Source of the DNA: Corydoras sp. C115
Taxonomy: Eukaryota; Chordata; Actinopteri; Siluriformes; Callichthyidae
DNA: 64,000 bases
Direction of reading: 5' to 3'
Assembly: GCA_019802505.1 (NCBI GenBank)
Contig: JAFMOC010000007.1
Span: 8,095,001-8,159,000, forward strand
Shown here in pieces: positions 1 to 11,783 of this stretch (position 1 is the stretch's first letter; every line of letters starts with the position of its first letter). The position numbers were made by a program, and so were the translations under genes. A model generated the notes under the pieces. The model saw only the letters and a list, made by a program, of their open reading frames with translations, searched no databases and was not told where the DNA came from.

Positions 1-856
1 TTTTGAGATCTTGCCACAAATTCTCAATTGGGTTTAGGTCTGGACTTTGACTGGGCCATTCTAACGCATGAATATTCTTTTTTTTAAACCACTCCATTGT
101 AGCTCTGGCTTTATGTTTAGGGTCGTTGTCCTGCTGGAAGGTGAACCTCCGCCCCAGTCTCAAATCTTTTGCTGACTCCAACAGGTTTTCTTCCAAGATT
201 GCCCTGTATTTGGCTCCATCCATCTTCCCATCAACTTTGACCAACTTCCCGGTCCCTGCTGAAGAGAAGCACCCCCAGAGCATGATGCTGCCACCACCAT
301 ATTTGACAGTGGGGATGGTGTTTTCAGAGTGATGTGCAGTGTTATTTCTCCGCCACACATAGCGTTTTGCATTGTGGCCAAAAAGTTCAATTTTGGTCTC
401 GTCTGACCAAAGCACCTTCTTCCACATGTTTGCTGTGTCCTCAACATGGCTTCTGGCAAACTGCAAACGGGACTTCTTATGGTTTTCTTTTAACAATGGC
501 TTTCTCCTTGCCACTCTTCCATAAAGACCACATTTGTGTAGTGCACGACTAATTGTTGTCCTGTGGACAGTTTCCCCCACCTGAGCTGTGGCTCTCTGCA
601 TTTCATCCAGAGTCACCATGGGCCTCTTGGCTGCCTCTCTGATCAGTGATCTCCTTGTTCGGCCTGTAAGTTTAGGTGGACGGCCTTGTCTTGGCAGGTT
701 TACTGTGGTGCCATACTCTTTCCATTTCCGGATGATGGATTGAACAGTGCTCCGTGAGATGTTCAAAGCTTTGGAAATCTTTTTATAACCTAAGCCTGCT
801 TTAAACTTCTCCAAAACCATATTCCTAACCTGTCTGGTGTGTTCTTTGGACTTCAT
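1..856 (-). CDS. Tc1-like transposase, open frame running off the left edge
   Basis: The enzyme cuts out and reinserts its own element at TA dinucleotides. Reading from ATG at 856-854 I find about 285 codons with no stop up to base 1. The start reads MKSKEHTRQVRN, followed by a helix-turn-helix region (KKISKALNISRSTVQSIIRKW), a GRPP motif between the two DNA-binding halves, then the DDE catalytic core: SDETKIELFG (first D), QQDNDPKHKA (second D) and SPDLNPIENLWQDLK (E). Fish Tc1 transposases are usually about 340 residues, so only the last part is missing. No frameshift is visible, unlike the other Tc1 copies here. Whether it is active cannot be told from this fragment. Confidence 0.88.
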   Translation of the reverse strand, partial: MKSKEHTRQVRNMVLEKFKAGLGYKKISKALNISRSTVQSIIRKWKEYGTTVNLPRQGRPPKLTGRTRRSLIREAAKRPMVTLDEMQRATAQVGETVHRTTISRALHKCGLYGRVARRKPLLKENHKKSRLQFARSHVEDTANMWKKVLWSDETKIELFGHNAKRYVWRRNNTAHHSENTIPTVKYGGGSIMLWGCFSSAGTGKLVKVDGKMDGAKYRAILEENLLESAKDLRLGRRFTFQQDNDPKHKARATMEWFKKKNIHALEWPSQSPDLNPIENLWQDLK

Positions 857-1230
857 GATGCTGTTTGCTCCCCAATATTCTCTTAACCAACATCTGAGGC
901 CGTCACGGAGCAGCTGTATTTGTACTGAGATTAGATTACACACAGGAGGACCCTTTTGAGTCATTAGCACTCATCAGGCAACTTCTGAATGCAATTGGTT
1001 GCACTCAGGGAAAAGGGGGCTGAATACTTTTGCACGTCGCACTTTTCAGTTTTTTATTTGTAAAAAAAAATGTTGATTCATGTATAATTTTCCTTCCACT
1101 TCACAATTGTATACCACTTTGTGTTGGTCTTTCACATTAAATTCCAGTGAAATATATTTATGTTTGTGGTTGTAATGTGACAAAATATGGAAACGTTCAA
1201 GGGGTATGAATACTTTTGCAACCCACTGTG
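1..1230 (-). mobile_element. Tc1-like DNA transposon, cut by the left window edge
   Basis: A Tc1/mariner element on the minus strand. Its 5' terminus is the inverted repeat at 1201-1230 (reads CACAGTGGGTTGCAAAAGTA on the minus strand), followed by TA at 1231-1232, the usual Tc1 target. A 5' leader lies at 857-1200 and the transposase frame starts at 856. The 3' terminus is outside the window, so the second inverted repeat cannot be checked. It sits inside THADA intron 24. Confidence 0.93.
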
Positions 1231-1260
1231 TATATATGTGTGTGTGTGTGTGTGTGTGTA
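1231..1260. repeat. TA/TG microsatellite
   Basis: A short TA then TG dinucleotide run directly next to the Tc1 end. A T run follows at 1381-1398. The flank 1261-1618 is AT-rich and holds nothing else I recognise. Confidence 0.8.
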
Positions 1261-1626
1261 AGAAATATTTTTCAATATTAACAATACTATAAATAGTTAT
1301 AATGTAATCTTAATATTACCAACTACCCAGATATGTGCAAATAGTGTAAATGTTAATTTGTAATTGGTCACGTCTTGCCGTTTTTTTTTTTTTTTTTTAA
1401 TAATTTTTATTCTGTTTGAATAATTCACAGCTAATACAATAGACCCCTCATCAAATATTGGTGTACATTTGCTCCCTAGTGCAGTCTTCTGACCTAAATT
1501 TCAATGAATTAGAAGTGTGAGAACAAAATAAAAGCTTATTGGCTTGATTATTCAGCTCGTCAAACACATTAGTGATAGAATGATTCCAAAATATCAGTCA
1601 GATTTTAAATGTACATCTTTTACAGA

Positions 1627-1843
1627 TAGGGTGACCAGATGTCTATGCATGTGTTTCTGCTTAAACCCAAACAGGATTCAAACGCAGATAAAGTAACAGC
1701 AGCTAAACTAACTACCGTATACCACACTGTGAAATACTCCCCATCATACAGGTTTAAAGCACATTAAAGAACTGTCTGTTCTGTTTAATTGTACACAAAC
1801 AGTCTTTGTTCCACATCTGGTGAACTGGAATCAGGTCACCCTA
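1627..1843. mobile_element. 217-bp non-autonomous hAT-type MITE
   Basis: The ends are inverted repeats TAGGGTGACC (1627-1636) and GGTCACCCTA (1834-1843), with a second inverted stretch ACCAGATGT / ACATCTGGT just inside. The element is flanked by a perfect 8-bp target-site duplication, tttacaga, at 1619-1626 and 1844-1851. An 8-bp duplication is the signature of the hAT superfamily. There is no coding capacity, so it would need a transposase supplied from elsewhere. Confidence 0.8.
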
Positions 1844-1851
1844 TTTACAGA

Positions 1852-3347
1852 GTATCACCACAATATGTGGAATTCCACAAGTGTGAATGATGAAAAGCAC
1901 GCGTGGAAGTAATTAGTATTTTTCATTCATGCAGATGATGATGTTTATAAGATAAATAGACTATTTTTCTAATAGTAGTTTACAAGATAAGACATGAATG
2001 ATTTAAGTAATGTGACCTCACATCTTAACTTGAAAAGACGCCATGCCAACAAATTTACCAAATAAAGTCGAATATTTTTTAAAATCACATACATGTCTAT
2101 AATTTTGAGGGGGAGGAAAAAAAAAAAAAAAAAAAAAAAAAAAACATTTGAATGTTAAAAAAATGTTTACAAGATGCACTTAAGTGGTGCACATTAGTGG
2201 TCAAAAGGTGCACATTAGTGGTCAAAATTACAATTCTCACAGTGAAGTACAATAAAGTTTAGCATTTAGCATACGGTAAGATACATGGTCAGGCTCCAGC
2301 AAGCTAAGTTTATAATAAGCTAAAAGTTAAACTAAAATTTAAAAACAAGTATTCAAAAAATGCACCCCTGTATTAAGATATGTTCAGCATGGCCAAGCAT
2401 ACAATTTCAAAATGTTCCAAGACACTGGGGCAACTTAAGTCACCGTTAATGCCCAGCAATTTCAAACACAGACTGAAACCAGACATGGGCTAAATAAGAC
2501 ATAACACAACCACTACTGTGATAATAGGAAATATGTAGACAAAAGTGTCACACCAGTAAACAAAAGCCCAGAGCATAAATACACAGAAAAAAAGATGTGG
2601 ATACAACTGAATAATAATAAACAAATGCAAATAAAAAAAATGTTTCCTGTTAGTGTTATTGGAAAGCCTCTTGGCAGTGCTGTAATAATGTAATCTTTGG
2701 GGGGGAGGGGTATGTGATGGGGTGCACATATGTGTATGTATATACATGGGCGGTTGTGAATGTCAGGTCACCGAGCCCTACGATAGATTTCACTAGAACA
2801 AAGTTATCTAAGCCAAGGAACAAGGGCGGGAAAGGTATGGAGGGAGGCTATGAGAGAAAGAAACAGGGAGAATGAGAGAAAGTTGCTTTGCTCTTCCAGA
2901 TAATGTAGATACCTAGTCAAAACATTAAATTCATCTAAAACTCAGCAACAAATCAACACCATTACATGCATCAGAATACAAAGACACAAACATGATGTTA
3001 CATCAAGTACTCGATAGACAACAATGATTAGGCACATACTGATTATTACCTTCCTTTCTGCAACACAAATGCAAAAACTCATGTTCCCAAACAAGGTAAT
3101 GCATTAATTGAGGCTTGGAAAGAAGAAACTAAAAAGGTGCTAAAGAAACATCAAATAAGACAAAGCTGTTTTAAAAGGATCCAAGATGCCTGTTGCACAG
3201 GCAAATTACTGTAAAAGATATCCATTTTGTGATGTTAAGAATAGCCAAAGCCAGTAAACCAGTGCAGAACTTTGTTGAAGCACCAGAGATCTAAAGCAGC
3301 CTTTCCATGTACCTTTAAGTTTTTATATTTACTTGTGTTATAGAAAA
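1852..3347. other. THADA intron 24, no gene seen
   Basis: AT-rich intronic sequence. It contains an A run at 2119-2144 and a 21-bp direct duplication of ggtgcacattagtggtcaaaa at about 2184-2225. I see no open frame with a recognisable family. Confidence 0.5.
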
Positions 3348-3359
3348 ATAATTATTTTC

Positions 3360-3675
3360 ATCCATCCATCCATTATCTTCCGCTTTATCCTATATCAGGG
3401 TCGCGGGGGGGTTCCCCATGCCCATCCAGGGGAAAACGTTTTGGGCACACAGGACAGGGTGCCAATCCATCGCTGGGCACACACTCACTCACTCACTCAC
3501 ACATACACACTCTATATGGGGCAATTTGGAGAACTCAATTAACTTGATCCATGTTTTTGGACTGTGGGAGGAAACCGGAAAACCCGGAGAAAACCCACAC
3601 AGACACGGGGAGAACATGGAAACTCCACCCAGCTGAGAGGCGAACATGCTAACCACTAAGCCACCGTGCCGCCCT
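3360..3675 (-). mobile_element. tRNA-derived SINE, full length
   Basis: A copy of the main SINE family of this window in minus orientation, with a (TGGA)n-type 3' tail (ccatccatccatcc on the plus strand). It is flanked by a 12-bp target-site duplication with one mismatch, aataattatttt (3348-3359) and aatcattatttt (3676-3687). The element has lost part of the region around the internal B box. Confidence 0.85.
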
Positions 3676-4139
3676 AATCATTATTTTATTTTAATAACTA
3701 TTATTTTATTATTACCCACAATGAAATGGGCTATGATTCTTGCCAAGGTACCAAAAGAACATATGGATTGCGGTTAGAAATATTACAAAGCCTGTAAAAG
3801 TACACTTTGTAGACAGTCTATTCAAAACTTTGCTCTCGTAATTTTAGAAAACTTTAAAGTACAATGCAATTGATATTTATATTATTTTGCTGTATTCGGA
3901 TAACTGGCCTGCTTTACAGACACTGGATGAAGACCCATCATCTTAATCTAAATTTGGAAAAGAGGCTCCTGATCATTCTAGCAAAAGCCTCGGTTCATCA
4001 ACCCGAGCTTCCCAAACAATTACTTTAAATCTTCCCGGGTAGCTCAACCCATAACCTTGATAAGTGACGTGATGTTTCAGAAATATATAAATAGGTCACA
4101 AAAATCACGTTTCTGCAGGTTCATTAGTATTTGCTGTAA

Positions 4140-4600
4140 TTTTTTGTCCTGCATCTTGACTGAGCACACAACTGATCAAGCACTCATCCTCTCTCAGCTC
4201 GACTACTTCAATGCATGGCTTACGAGTCTCCCAGATTGCATGATTAGACCCCCACAGTTGATTTAGTACTTAACAGCTTGTATTGTGTTTAACCAACCTA
4301 AGCAAACTCACATTACTCCACAATGCATCATACTCTATTAGATTCCAGTAGCTGACCACATTTAAAACAAAGAACTGATTTTGGCCTACAGGACATTTTA
4401 CTGGATCTGCTTCTTCCTACCTCCAGTTTGTTTTTTAACGATAACCCAGAATGGTTTACTGCAATTTAAGTCATACATATCGCCTTGTCCTTTAACCTTA
4501 TCGAGGTGCAGATTCTCACTACATATTCTTTACCACTGCTAAATGGTGAAATGCTGAGACTTCCAGCATTTTCAAGTAACAGATCAGCATTCTGACCTGA
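4140..4600 (+). mobile_element. L2-like LINE 3' fragment
   Basis: Translation of 4147-4262 gives LTEHTTDQALILSQLDYFNA and IRPPQLI, a decayed match to the conserved C-terminal stretch of fish L2/CR1-like reverse transcriptase proteins (consensus LVLSRLDYCNALLAG). The same stretch recurs at 47.3 kb and, in minus orientation, at 61.0 kb. The copy is truncated at its 5' side and carries frame breaks. The sequence between 3688 and 4140 and from 4600 to 5396 shows nothing else. Confidence 0.65.
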
Positions 4601-5396
4601 TATTGAAAGTAGAAGTAAAATATCCATCTAAAAAAAATTATATAAAAACATAAAATCATCATCATAATCATCATCCAGCTACCAGAACTGGTAGAGAGGT
4701 CAAGGATTAAAAGGATTGTCAGCACATGTAGCAAACCATTATACCAAAGCTTTATAGCAATACAGTATGTGTCTGCTAAGGAGTTAACATTCCGTCAATG
4801 TTCCAAAAGATAAAGATGCGTTTGGGAAAGTTAAATAGACACTGAGTCAACACACAAATGCACATTCTGTTTCCATACCTCTTCTTGTTTTTTCGAAAAG
4901 GCGTCATAACAAAGTCAAGTTGTGCGAGAACAAGCAAGGTGAAGAAAACATAAATGTAAGAGAATGTAGATGGGAAGCAAAGCTTTCAATAACAAGATTT
5001 TTTTTAATCATGGCATAACTAATTGATATAAACATAACTGCTTCCAGTCCATTCCTAAATGATCCAGGACAAGTTCCAAATTTGCACCATCCATAACCAC
5101 TAGTGCTTCCAGCTACCACAACTTAAACGCTAAGCAGGTACATATAATTCTGCTCATAAACACACTAGTATATGATATACTGTAAAAAATGCTTCATGTT
5201 TTGCATTCTATTATACATCTATAATTATTTCTCCTATTTAAATTAAACTGATATGTATCATACAATAGTAGAATTACATGTGTCACATTGCTTTGTGGGG
5301 GCAAAATGAAAAATGGGTATAATTTTATTTTCTAAATATAATATATTATGAGATATGCAAATATGCATGCAACACTTAAACATGATTTCTTCACAA

Positions 5397-5588
5397 CCAT
5401 GTTACATTTATCATTTATTTTTATTTATTTGTTTCATTATATGTAACAATTTGGTAATAAAAAAAAAAAAAAAAAAAGTTGTCAAGCTTTTACAAGCCAT
5501 GTTACATTTATCATTTATTTTTATTTATTTGTTTCATTATATGTAACAATTTGGTAATAATAAAAAAAAAAAAGTTGTCAAGCTTTTC
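5397..5588. repeat. Tandem duplication with a 100-bp period
   Basis: The block starting ccatgttacatttatcattt at 5397 is repeated exactly 100 bp later at 5497. The copies run through a shared A tract and end with gttgtcaagctttt. The only clear difference is the A tract, which is longer in the first copy and interrupted in the second. This looks like a recent local duplication. Confidence 0.92.
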
Positions 5589-5630
5589 AGCAGTGAAATT
5601 GGGTGCAAAAACCAAGTTTAGCTGTTTCCT

Positions 5631-5955
5631 AAGCACTTTATCCTCTACTAGGGTCATGGGGGGGGGGGGGGGAGGTTCCTCATGCCCATACAGGTGAGAA
5701 CATTTTGGGCACTGGGCAGATAGACCCAGGACAGGGCGCCAATCTATCACTGAGAACACACAGACACACATTATATGGGGTAATTTGGAGAATTAAATTC
5801 ACCTTGATGCATGTTTTTGGACTGTGAGAGGAAACCAGAGAACCCAGAGGAAACCCAGAGAGAACAGAGAGACACAGAGAGAACCCCCCCCCCCCCCAGA
5901 TTGGGAATTGAACCGGGAATCACTGAGAGGCGAACCACTACGCCACCGGGCTGCC
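5631..5955 (-). mobile_element. tRNA-derived SINE, diverged copy
   Basis: Minus-orientation SINE of the main family. It has a 14-bp G run where other copies read gcggtggggttcc, and a C run at 5884-5897 near the B-box region, so both GC homopolymers have expanded or are poorly resolved. The sequence from 5958 to 7122 is AT-rich intron with no recognisable feature. Confidence 0.8.
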
Positions 5956-7122
5956 ACGAAATTCAAATAAAACCGTTAATGTCATACTTATTCTTTTTGG
6001 AGTGCTCATCTTTTCCTCTCTTTACACCAAATATCCTCGTGATTAAAGTACTGAAGAGGAGAGTGGAGGAATTCCTTACCTGTAAAATAAGACAAACAGA
6101 AATCTCTTCATAAAGAAATGCAATTAGTACAGCATCATTTTAAATTTTGGATATACCTCATTTTTTCTTCACTTTCAGTTCCACCTATAATAAAGATTTT
6201 GTAGTTCTACAATTACAGACAATTACAGTAGTCCATCTGTTCACAAACTACAGTACAAATTGTTTACATCCCCTTTACTCTGTTCTGTAATAGTCAGGAC
6301 ACTAATAGTAGAACCACAGAACAGGTATTATTAGGTTGGTGCATTTTTCCCATCCCATCAGTGTCAATGAGGTTTTTAAATGAAACTAAAGTGGCACTGT
6401 AACCAACTTTCCGAATCAGTGTCACTACAGAACTGACATTACACCAGCCAAAATATACCAGTTATGTGATGGTCTTAAAGAGAATACCAACAACAAAGAA
6501 CACAGATGCTTTATAGTCTGTAACTATAATAACTACAAATTCCATCTATATGGTAAGTGAAGAAAACTTTGCGGGTACTGTATATTGTATGAGTACCGTA
6601 GTTTGGTTAATGGTATTGGATTTCAGTATTTTTTAATGCTTAAATATTAGATATTGCAGATCATGCAAATGATTAATCACCACATCTTTGACCACATAGT
6701 TGTACCTCATACTGGTTAATATTTAAAATCTCAGTAAGTGATTTAGCATAACTGAACATTAATGCTAATTAATTATTAATTAATAATTACTAGCCTTATT
6801 CATTTGTTCATAATAACTGTGTCATATGAAAACTTTTTTTTTTTAGCTCCTTAGTGTAAAATCATTCACTTTTTCAATTGTATCCATGGCAAACAGAGCA
6901 GCCAATCATCTGAAAAAAGCCCAATGACATGTCCATCATTTTGGCTGATACAGAAATGAAAGTAACATGCCAATAATCAAGCATACAGAGGATACAGTAG
7001 ATTGGAAAACTTCCATTTGTAAGAGCAGAAATTATCAGAAAAAAAATAAGGAAATATGACTCAGTTATGACCAGAATATAAATTGGATGAATAACTGGTT
7101 TCCAGCTTGTTTTGTCAGATGT

Positions 7123-8513
7123 ACAATATAGTGCAAAAGTTTTAGGCAGGAGTGAAAAATGTTGTAAACTAAGAATGCTTTAAAAAATATAAATAATTGT
7201 TTATTTTTATTAATTTATAATATGCAAAGTGAGCAAAAAAAAAAAAAAGAAAATCTAAAATCAAAGCAATATTTGTTGTTACTACCCTTTGCCTTCAAAC
7301 CAGCATCAATTATTATAGGTACATTTGCACAAAATCAGGGATTTTGTAGGATTATAGTGAGGTGTATGAACAACCAAATTATACCAAACGGGTGCTAATG
7401 ATAATCAATTTCACAAGTAGGTTGAAACACAGTGTGTAGGAGGCTTATAACTGGGTGAGAAACAGCCAAACTCTGCTACCAGGCTGAGGTTGTGGAAGAT
7501 GGTTTCATGTCACAGGTCATACACCATGGCAAGACTGAGCACAGTAACAAGACAAGGTAGTTATACTGCATCAGCAAGGTTTCTCCCAGACAACGAGTTT
7601 CAAGTAGACTGGGGTTTCCAGATGTGCTGTTCAAGCTCTTTTGAAGAAGCACAAAGAAACGGGCAACGTTGAGGATCGTAGACACAGTAGTCGGCCAAGG
7701 ACACTTAGTACAGCAGATGAAAGACACATCAATCTTATTTCACTTTTAAATCAGAGGATTTTAAGCTGTGCCATCATCTCAGTACTGGCAGAAACCAGTG
7801 GGACCCTGCTATACCCATCGACTGTCCGGAGAAGTCTGGCCAGAAGTGGTAAGAGATGCAGCTAAAAAGCCATTCCAACATTGAAACAAGGCCAAGCGAC
7901 TCAACTATGCAAGAAAATATAGGAAATGGGATGCAGAAAAATGGCAGCAGGTGCTCTAGACTGATGAATCTAAATTTGCCTGGAGCAGAAGGAAGTTTGT
8001 TTGCCGAAGAGCGGTACAATAATGAGTGTCTACAGTGAAACATGGTGGAGGTTCCTTGCATGTTTGGGGCTGCATTTCTGCAAATGGAGCTGGAGATTTG
8101 GTCAGGATTAACAGCCAATGTCATTAAGAAATATCTTCATCATAAAGAAGAAGTCTACCAAGTCCTGGTACGGCCCCCACAGAGCCCTGATCTCAACATC
8201 GAGTCTATCGGGGATTACATGAAGCGAAAAACGGATTTGAGAAAGTCTACATCTACAGAAGATCTGTGGTTAGTTCTCCAAGATGTTTGGAACAACCTAC
8301 CAGCCAAGTTTTTTTTTTTTTTTTCAAAAAAACTGTGGAAGAATAGATGTTTTTAAGACAAATGGTGGTCACACCAAATATTGATTTGATTTACATTTAT
8401 CTTCTGTTCATTTACTGCATTTTGTTAATTGATGAAAATAACTTCCATTTTTGAAAGCATTCTTAGTTTACAGCATTTTTTCACACCTGCCTAAAACTTT
8501 TTCACAGTACTGT
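7123..8513 (+). mobile_element. Decayed Tc1-like transposon with both inverted repeats
   Basis: The left end (agtgcaaaagttttaggcag, with tgttgtaaactaagaatgct inside it) is the inverted complement of the right end (agcattcttagtttacagca then ctgcctaaaacttttt, 8458-8505). The inverted repeats are about 55 bp. The outer boundary is uncertain by a few bases. The interior holds a broken transposase on the plus strand. Confidence 0.85.
7480..8330 (+). pseudogene. Broken Tc1-like transposase
   Basis: Relic of a Tc1-type DDE transposase spread over at least three frames. Recognisable pieces are the region near 7640-7860 (RRHSSRPRTLSTADERHINL, the end of the DNA-binding half) and 8042-8310, where PPQSPDLNIESIGDYMKR is a degraded SPDLNPIE block and EDLWLVLQDVWNNLPA is the usual C-terminal helix. 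Frameshifts separate the pieces and the central catalytic part is disrupted, so it cannot encode an active enzyme. Confidence 0.85.
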
Positions 8514-10769
8514 ATGCAAGCGTGCTACATGTCTAAAAGATCAATCCTCTTTTAACACACTCAATTTTTTTTTATTACAATACTTGATAAAGGCCTTTCT
8601 TTCAGCTGAAAATAAAAACCCATGACTTCAATATATGTATATATAGCCCTGTCCTCGGGTGCATCCAGAAGGACAATACACAAACAAACCATTTTTCCTC
8701 CCTGTTGCTTCACAAAGCCCCCATGATGTAATCATAAGAGCAAGCCTACATTAGAAGTGTGACTAGCTTTGCCTGACATCACTTTTAGAATAATCTACCA
8801 AGAAATGTTGCATTACCCACGGACCCCCCTCGAGTTCCACACAGATGTGGGTCAGGAGAAAAGTGGTACTGTCTGGTAAAATACTTTTCCAAACAGACTG
8901 CCTAAGGCTAGACAAAAAAAAAAAAACAATTTCAGAATTTCAAAGACATGCAACAATACAATAAACAGTTAAAGCTATAGACCAGAAAAGCTGCTTCAGG
9001 GAATCAGTTAAAGGAAGACTCAAAGATAAAAAGAATGTGGTGGTGATATAAGAGTGATTTGTGGTGGGATGTGGTCAAATAAACTAAGGTAAGACAGGAC
9101 CACTACACAACTGATTGTACACAGTAAGGGTGTGTGTGTGTGTTTTTTTTTTTCATTTTTTACTCTTAATAATTAACTTGGTAGGTCCCTGCAGTTAATG
9201 TTTAATATGACAAGTGTACGTGAGGAAAAGCATGAAGTGTGTGCACGCACGTGTGTCTTTTACTTCATGCATGAAATTAATAATTGGAAAAGCAGTTGTG
9301 TTTCATGTTCATAACTGAATGAAAACAAGTATATTATGACTGTACCATTTAATATTTTATACAATGCATCTGAATGTGAACGTGATCAGACAACTAATAG
9401 TTCATTAAAAAACTAAAACACGGGGTCTTAGTAAAAGCTGATTTCTAACATCATTTGGTAAATGTACGTCAGTGAAACATGGATTGACATGTCCATAAAA
9501 GGAAAAACAGTGATCAGACATTAAATGGATGGTAAGTAATGCTTATTAGTGATACTGATACAATGAAATGGTTGCATGCACATTTCCCTGATGAATGCAG
9601 CAGTAAGTTTTGTCATTTATTTAACCAGAAAAAGACTCATTAAAATTAAAACCTTTTTTCTAAGAGTGACCTGGCCAATACACAATACACACCAACAGAC
9701 TTCACATATTTAAACAGTAGGGCATTTACAGAAGCCAAGGGATGTATTTTGTCTGTCCTTTGAAATTGATTTGAATTTTTCCCAAGGTAACAAGAGAGAA
9801 GAGAACTTTAAATCCTTCTGTAAGTCATTCCAGGTGGCAGCGGTGGCAACTTTTAAAAGCAGAATTACCCAATTCAGTTCTGACCTTTGGGACCTGCATT
9901 AAAATGATGTCCTGAGAACGCAGGCCATATTGGTTAAAAGTAAAGGTAAATAGTAAGAACCTATATAATACAAAGAATACCAAATGAAACAAATTTAATA
10001 AATGCACATTTGTATATTAATTATTCTTCAGTCATTGAATAGTGACAGTTTACCTCTTCTGAGCACATATACAGATTAAGTTGTAATGTTAGGCATCATG
10101 ATAATGTCTAAGACAAAAGGTGACCAGGATGACGTGAAAAACAGTTCTAAAACAAAATCAGGGAAACACACACACACACACTTAAACTTAAATTTGACGA
10201 TCTGACAAAGAGACCAAGTTCAGGCAGGCAAACGCAGCTGATAATGATAAGACAGAATGGTCAACCAAAACCTAATAACCTAATGAAAAATTAATTTAAA
10301 CAAAGACAAGCAAAACATAACTGACGCAGACAAGCCCATGAAGAAAGTGTACACAAATGTCAAATTAGGAGTGTAATTTCTCCAATCCTGAAACTACAGT
10401 AAAAGCCATGAAGTACTAAATAATTCAGTGTCTGCATTTAACGCTGAAGCATTGTGGGGGTTCCGGCAGGGTTGGAAAAGTCATCAGCAAGGAGTTTAAT
10501 TGTACCCAAATTGCTTCTCTAATATGCAGAGGCAGAAGCATTAAAAGAACAAAGGCTGTTGAAGACATGTGGCAAAATCAGCAACAGGTTTGAAACTCTT
10601 TATAGTTTAATTTTAATTAAACAAGGAAGAATAAACAGTATTTTGAGGACAGTAAAGGAAAAGCTGTTGATGCCCTATAAACTGCAAAAAAAAAAAAAAA
10701 AAAAAAAAACTGCAGTCAAGATAGACTGTGTACAAATAAATTAAAAAAAACTATCATCCTCTGGCAGAC

Positions 10770-10802
<33 letters not shown>

Positions 10803-10979
10803 CACACATCAGAAGAACATTAAACAATATTATGCATGGCATGCATGGCAGTATTACAAACAGAAATCCACTGCTCTTCAAAAAAATCATTGTTGTGTTT
10901 GAACATAATGAGACAATACATTTTTGGATAAAACTCTAGTCCCATCTGTTCAACATGGTGGTGTAGAATTTTAGTTTGT
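8514..10979. other. THADA intron 24, no gene seen
   Basis: AT-rich intron with short A/T and TG/CA runs (for example CA at 10169-10180, A runs at 10686-10709 and 10771-10800). I looked on the minus strand for the THADA exon that should follow exon 24 (beginning near RNSSTLLFSALITRIF in human) and did not find it here or elsewhere left of 12159. Confidence 0.5.
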
Positions 10980-11200
10980 ACCCTGTTTTTCTGCATCAGG
11001 GTCAGGATGGCTTGCAATGATTGATGGAACAGTGAACTTGAAATAATACTAGCAATTTCTAAAGGAAAATGTCAGGATGGAAAGGATGCATCTCAAGAGA
11101 ATGATGAGCAGTCACGCAGCAACATACCAAGTTATTTTACTACAGAGTAGATTTAGAAGAATAAAATTAATGTTTTGGAATAGCCAAGATAATGTCAAAC
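10980..11200 (+). mobile_element. Tc1-like transposon relic
   Basis: The stretch tcaggatggcttgcaatgattgatggaaca... followed by aatttctaaaggaaaatgtcagga and ttaatgttttggaatagccaag matches the coding strand of a Tc1-type transposase between the GRL-DGT-NS block and the LEWPSQSPD block, with a large internal loss. No terminal repeats are visible. Confidence 0.55.
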
Positions 11201-11443
11201 ATAATTCAATAGAAAATGTTGTGAAGGGACCTAAAACAAGCAGCCCACCAGAAGAAAACCCACCAACAAAAGAGTTGAAGGTGTTTGGTATAGAAGGATG
11301 GACTTGGATTCCTCTAAGCAAGGGGTGCCCACACTTTTCTGGCCCGAGATCTACTTTTCCATTGGACAGGTCATCGAGATCTACCAGGGTTAATAATTTT
11401 TTAGGCTTTTATACTGAAACCTGTTTACACACATCATGTTAGT

Positions 11444-11446
<3 letters not shown>

Positions 11447-11484
<38 letters not shown>

Positions 11485-11485
11485 G

Positions 11486-11514
<29 letters not shown>
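11447..11514 (+). repeat. 68-bp G homopolymer (one T at 11484)
   Basis: An almost pure G run at the junction between the left arm of the hAT element and the 5' end of the SINE. Such a run is extremely unusual in a vertebrate genome. It may be a real expansion of a short G stretch, or an assembly or basecalling artefact. Confidence 0.9.
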
Positions 11515-11517
<3 letters not shown>

Positions 11518-11783
11518 GTTGGCTTAGTGGTGAGCACGTTCACCTCTCAGTGTTAGGGATTCCCGTTTCGAATCCCAATCTGGGTGGAGTTTCCATGTTC
11601 TCCCCGTGTCCGCGTGGGTCTCCCACAGTCCAAAAACATGGATCAAGTGGATTGAATTCTCCAAATTGCCCCATATAGAGCATGTGTGTGTGTGCACACA
11701 GTGATAGATTGCCCCCCTGTCCTGGGTGTATCTGCCCAGCGCCTGAGACGCTCTCCCCTGGATGGGCATGGGGAACCCCACCG
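11515..11783 (+). mobile_element. tRNA-derived SINE, 3'-truncated
   Basis: Plus-orientation copy beginning cacgttggcttagtggtgag, with box B seen as gtttcgaatcccaat. It ends in ggggaaccccaccgg without the usual tail and continues directly into hAT sequence. Confidence 0.8.

Noticed and set aside
42..552. Short open frames at the left edge (68, 99 and 72 codons) as genes
   Set aside because: They are off-frame readings of the Tc1 transposase on the minus strand.
6331..6350. ttattaggttggtgcattt as a mariner terminal repeat
   Set aside because: It resembles a mariner end, but I find no inverted partner nearby and no transposase remnant.
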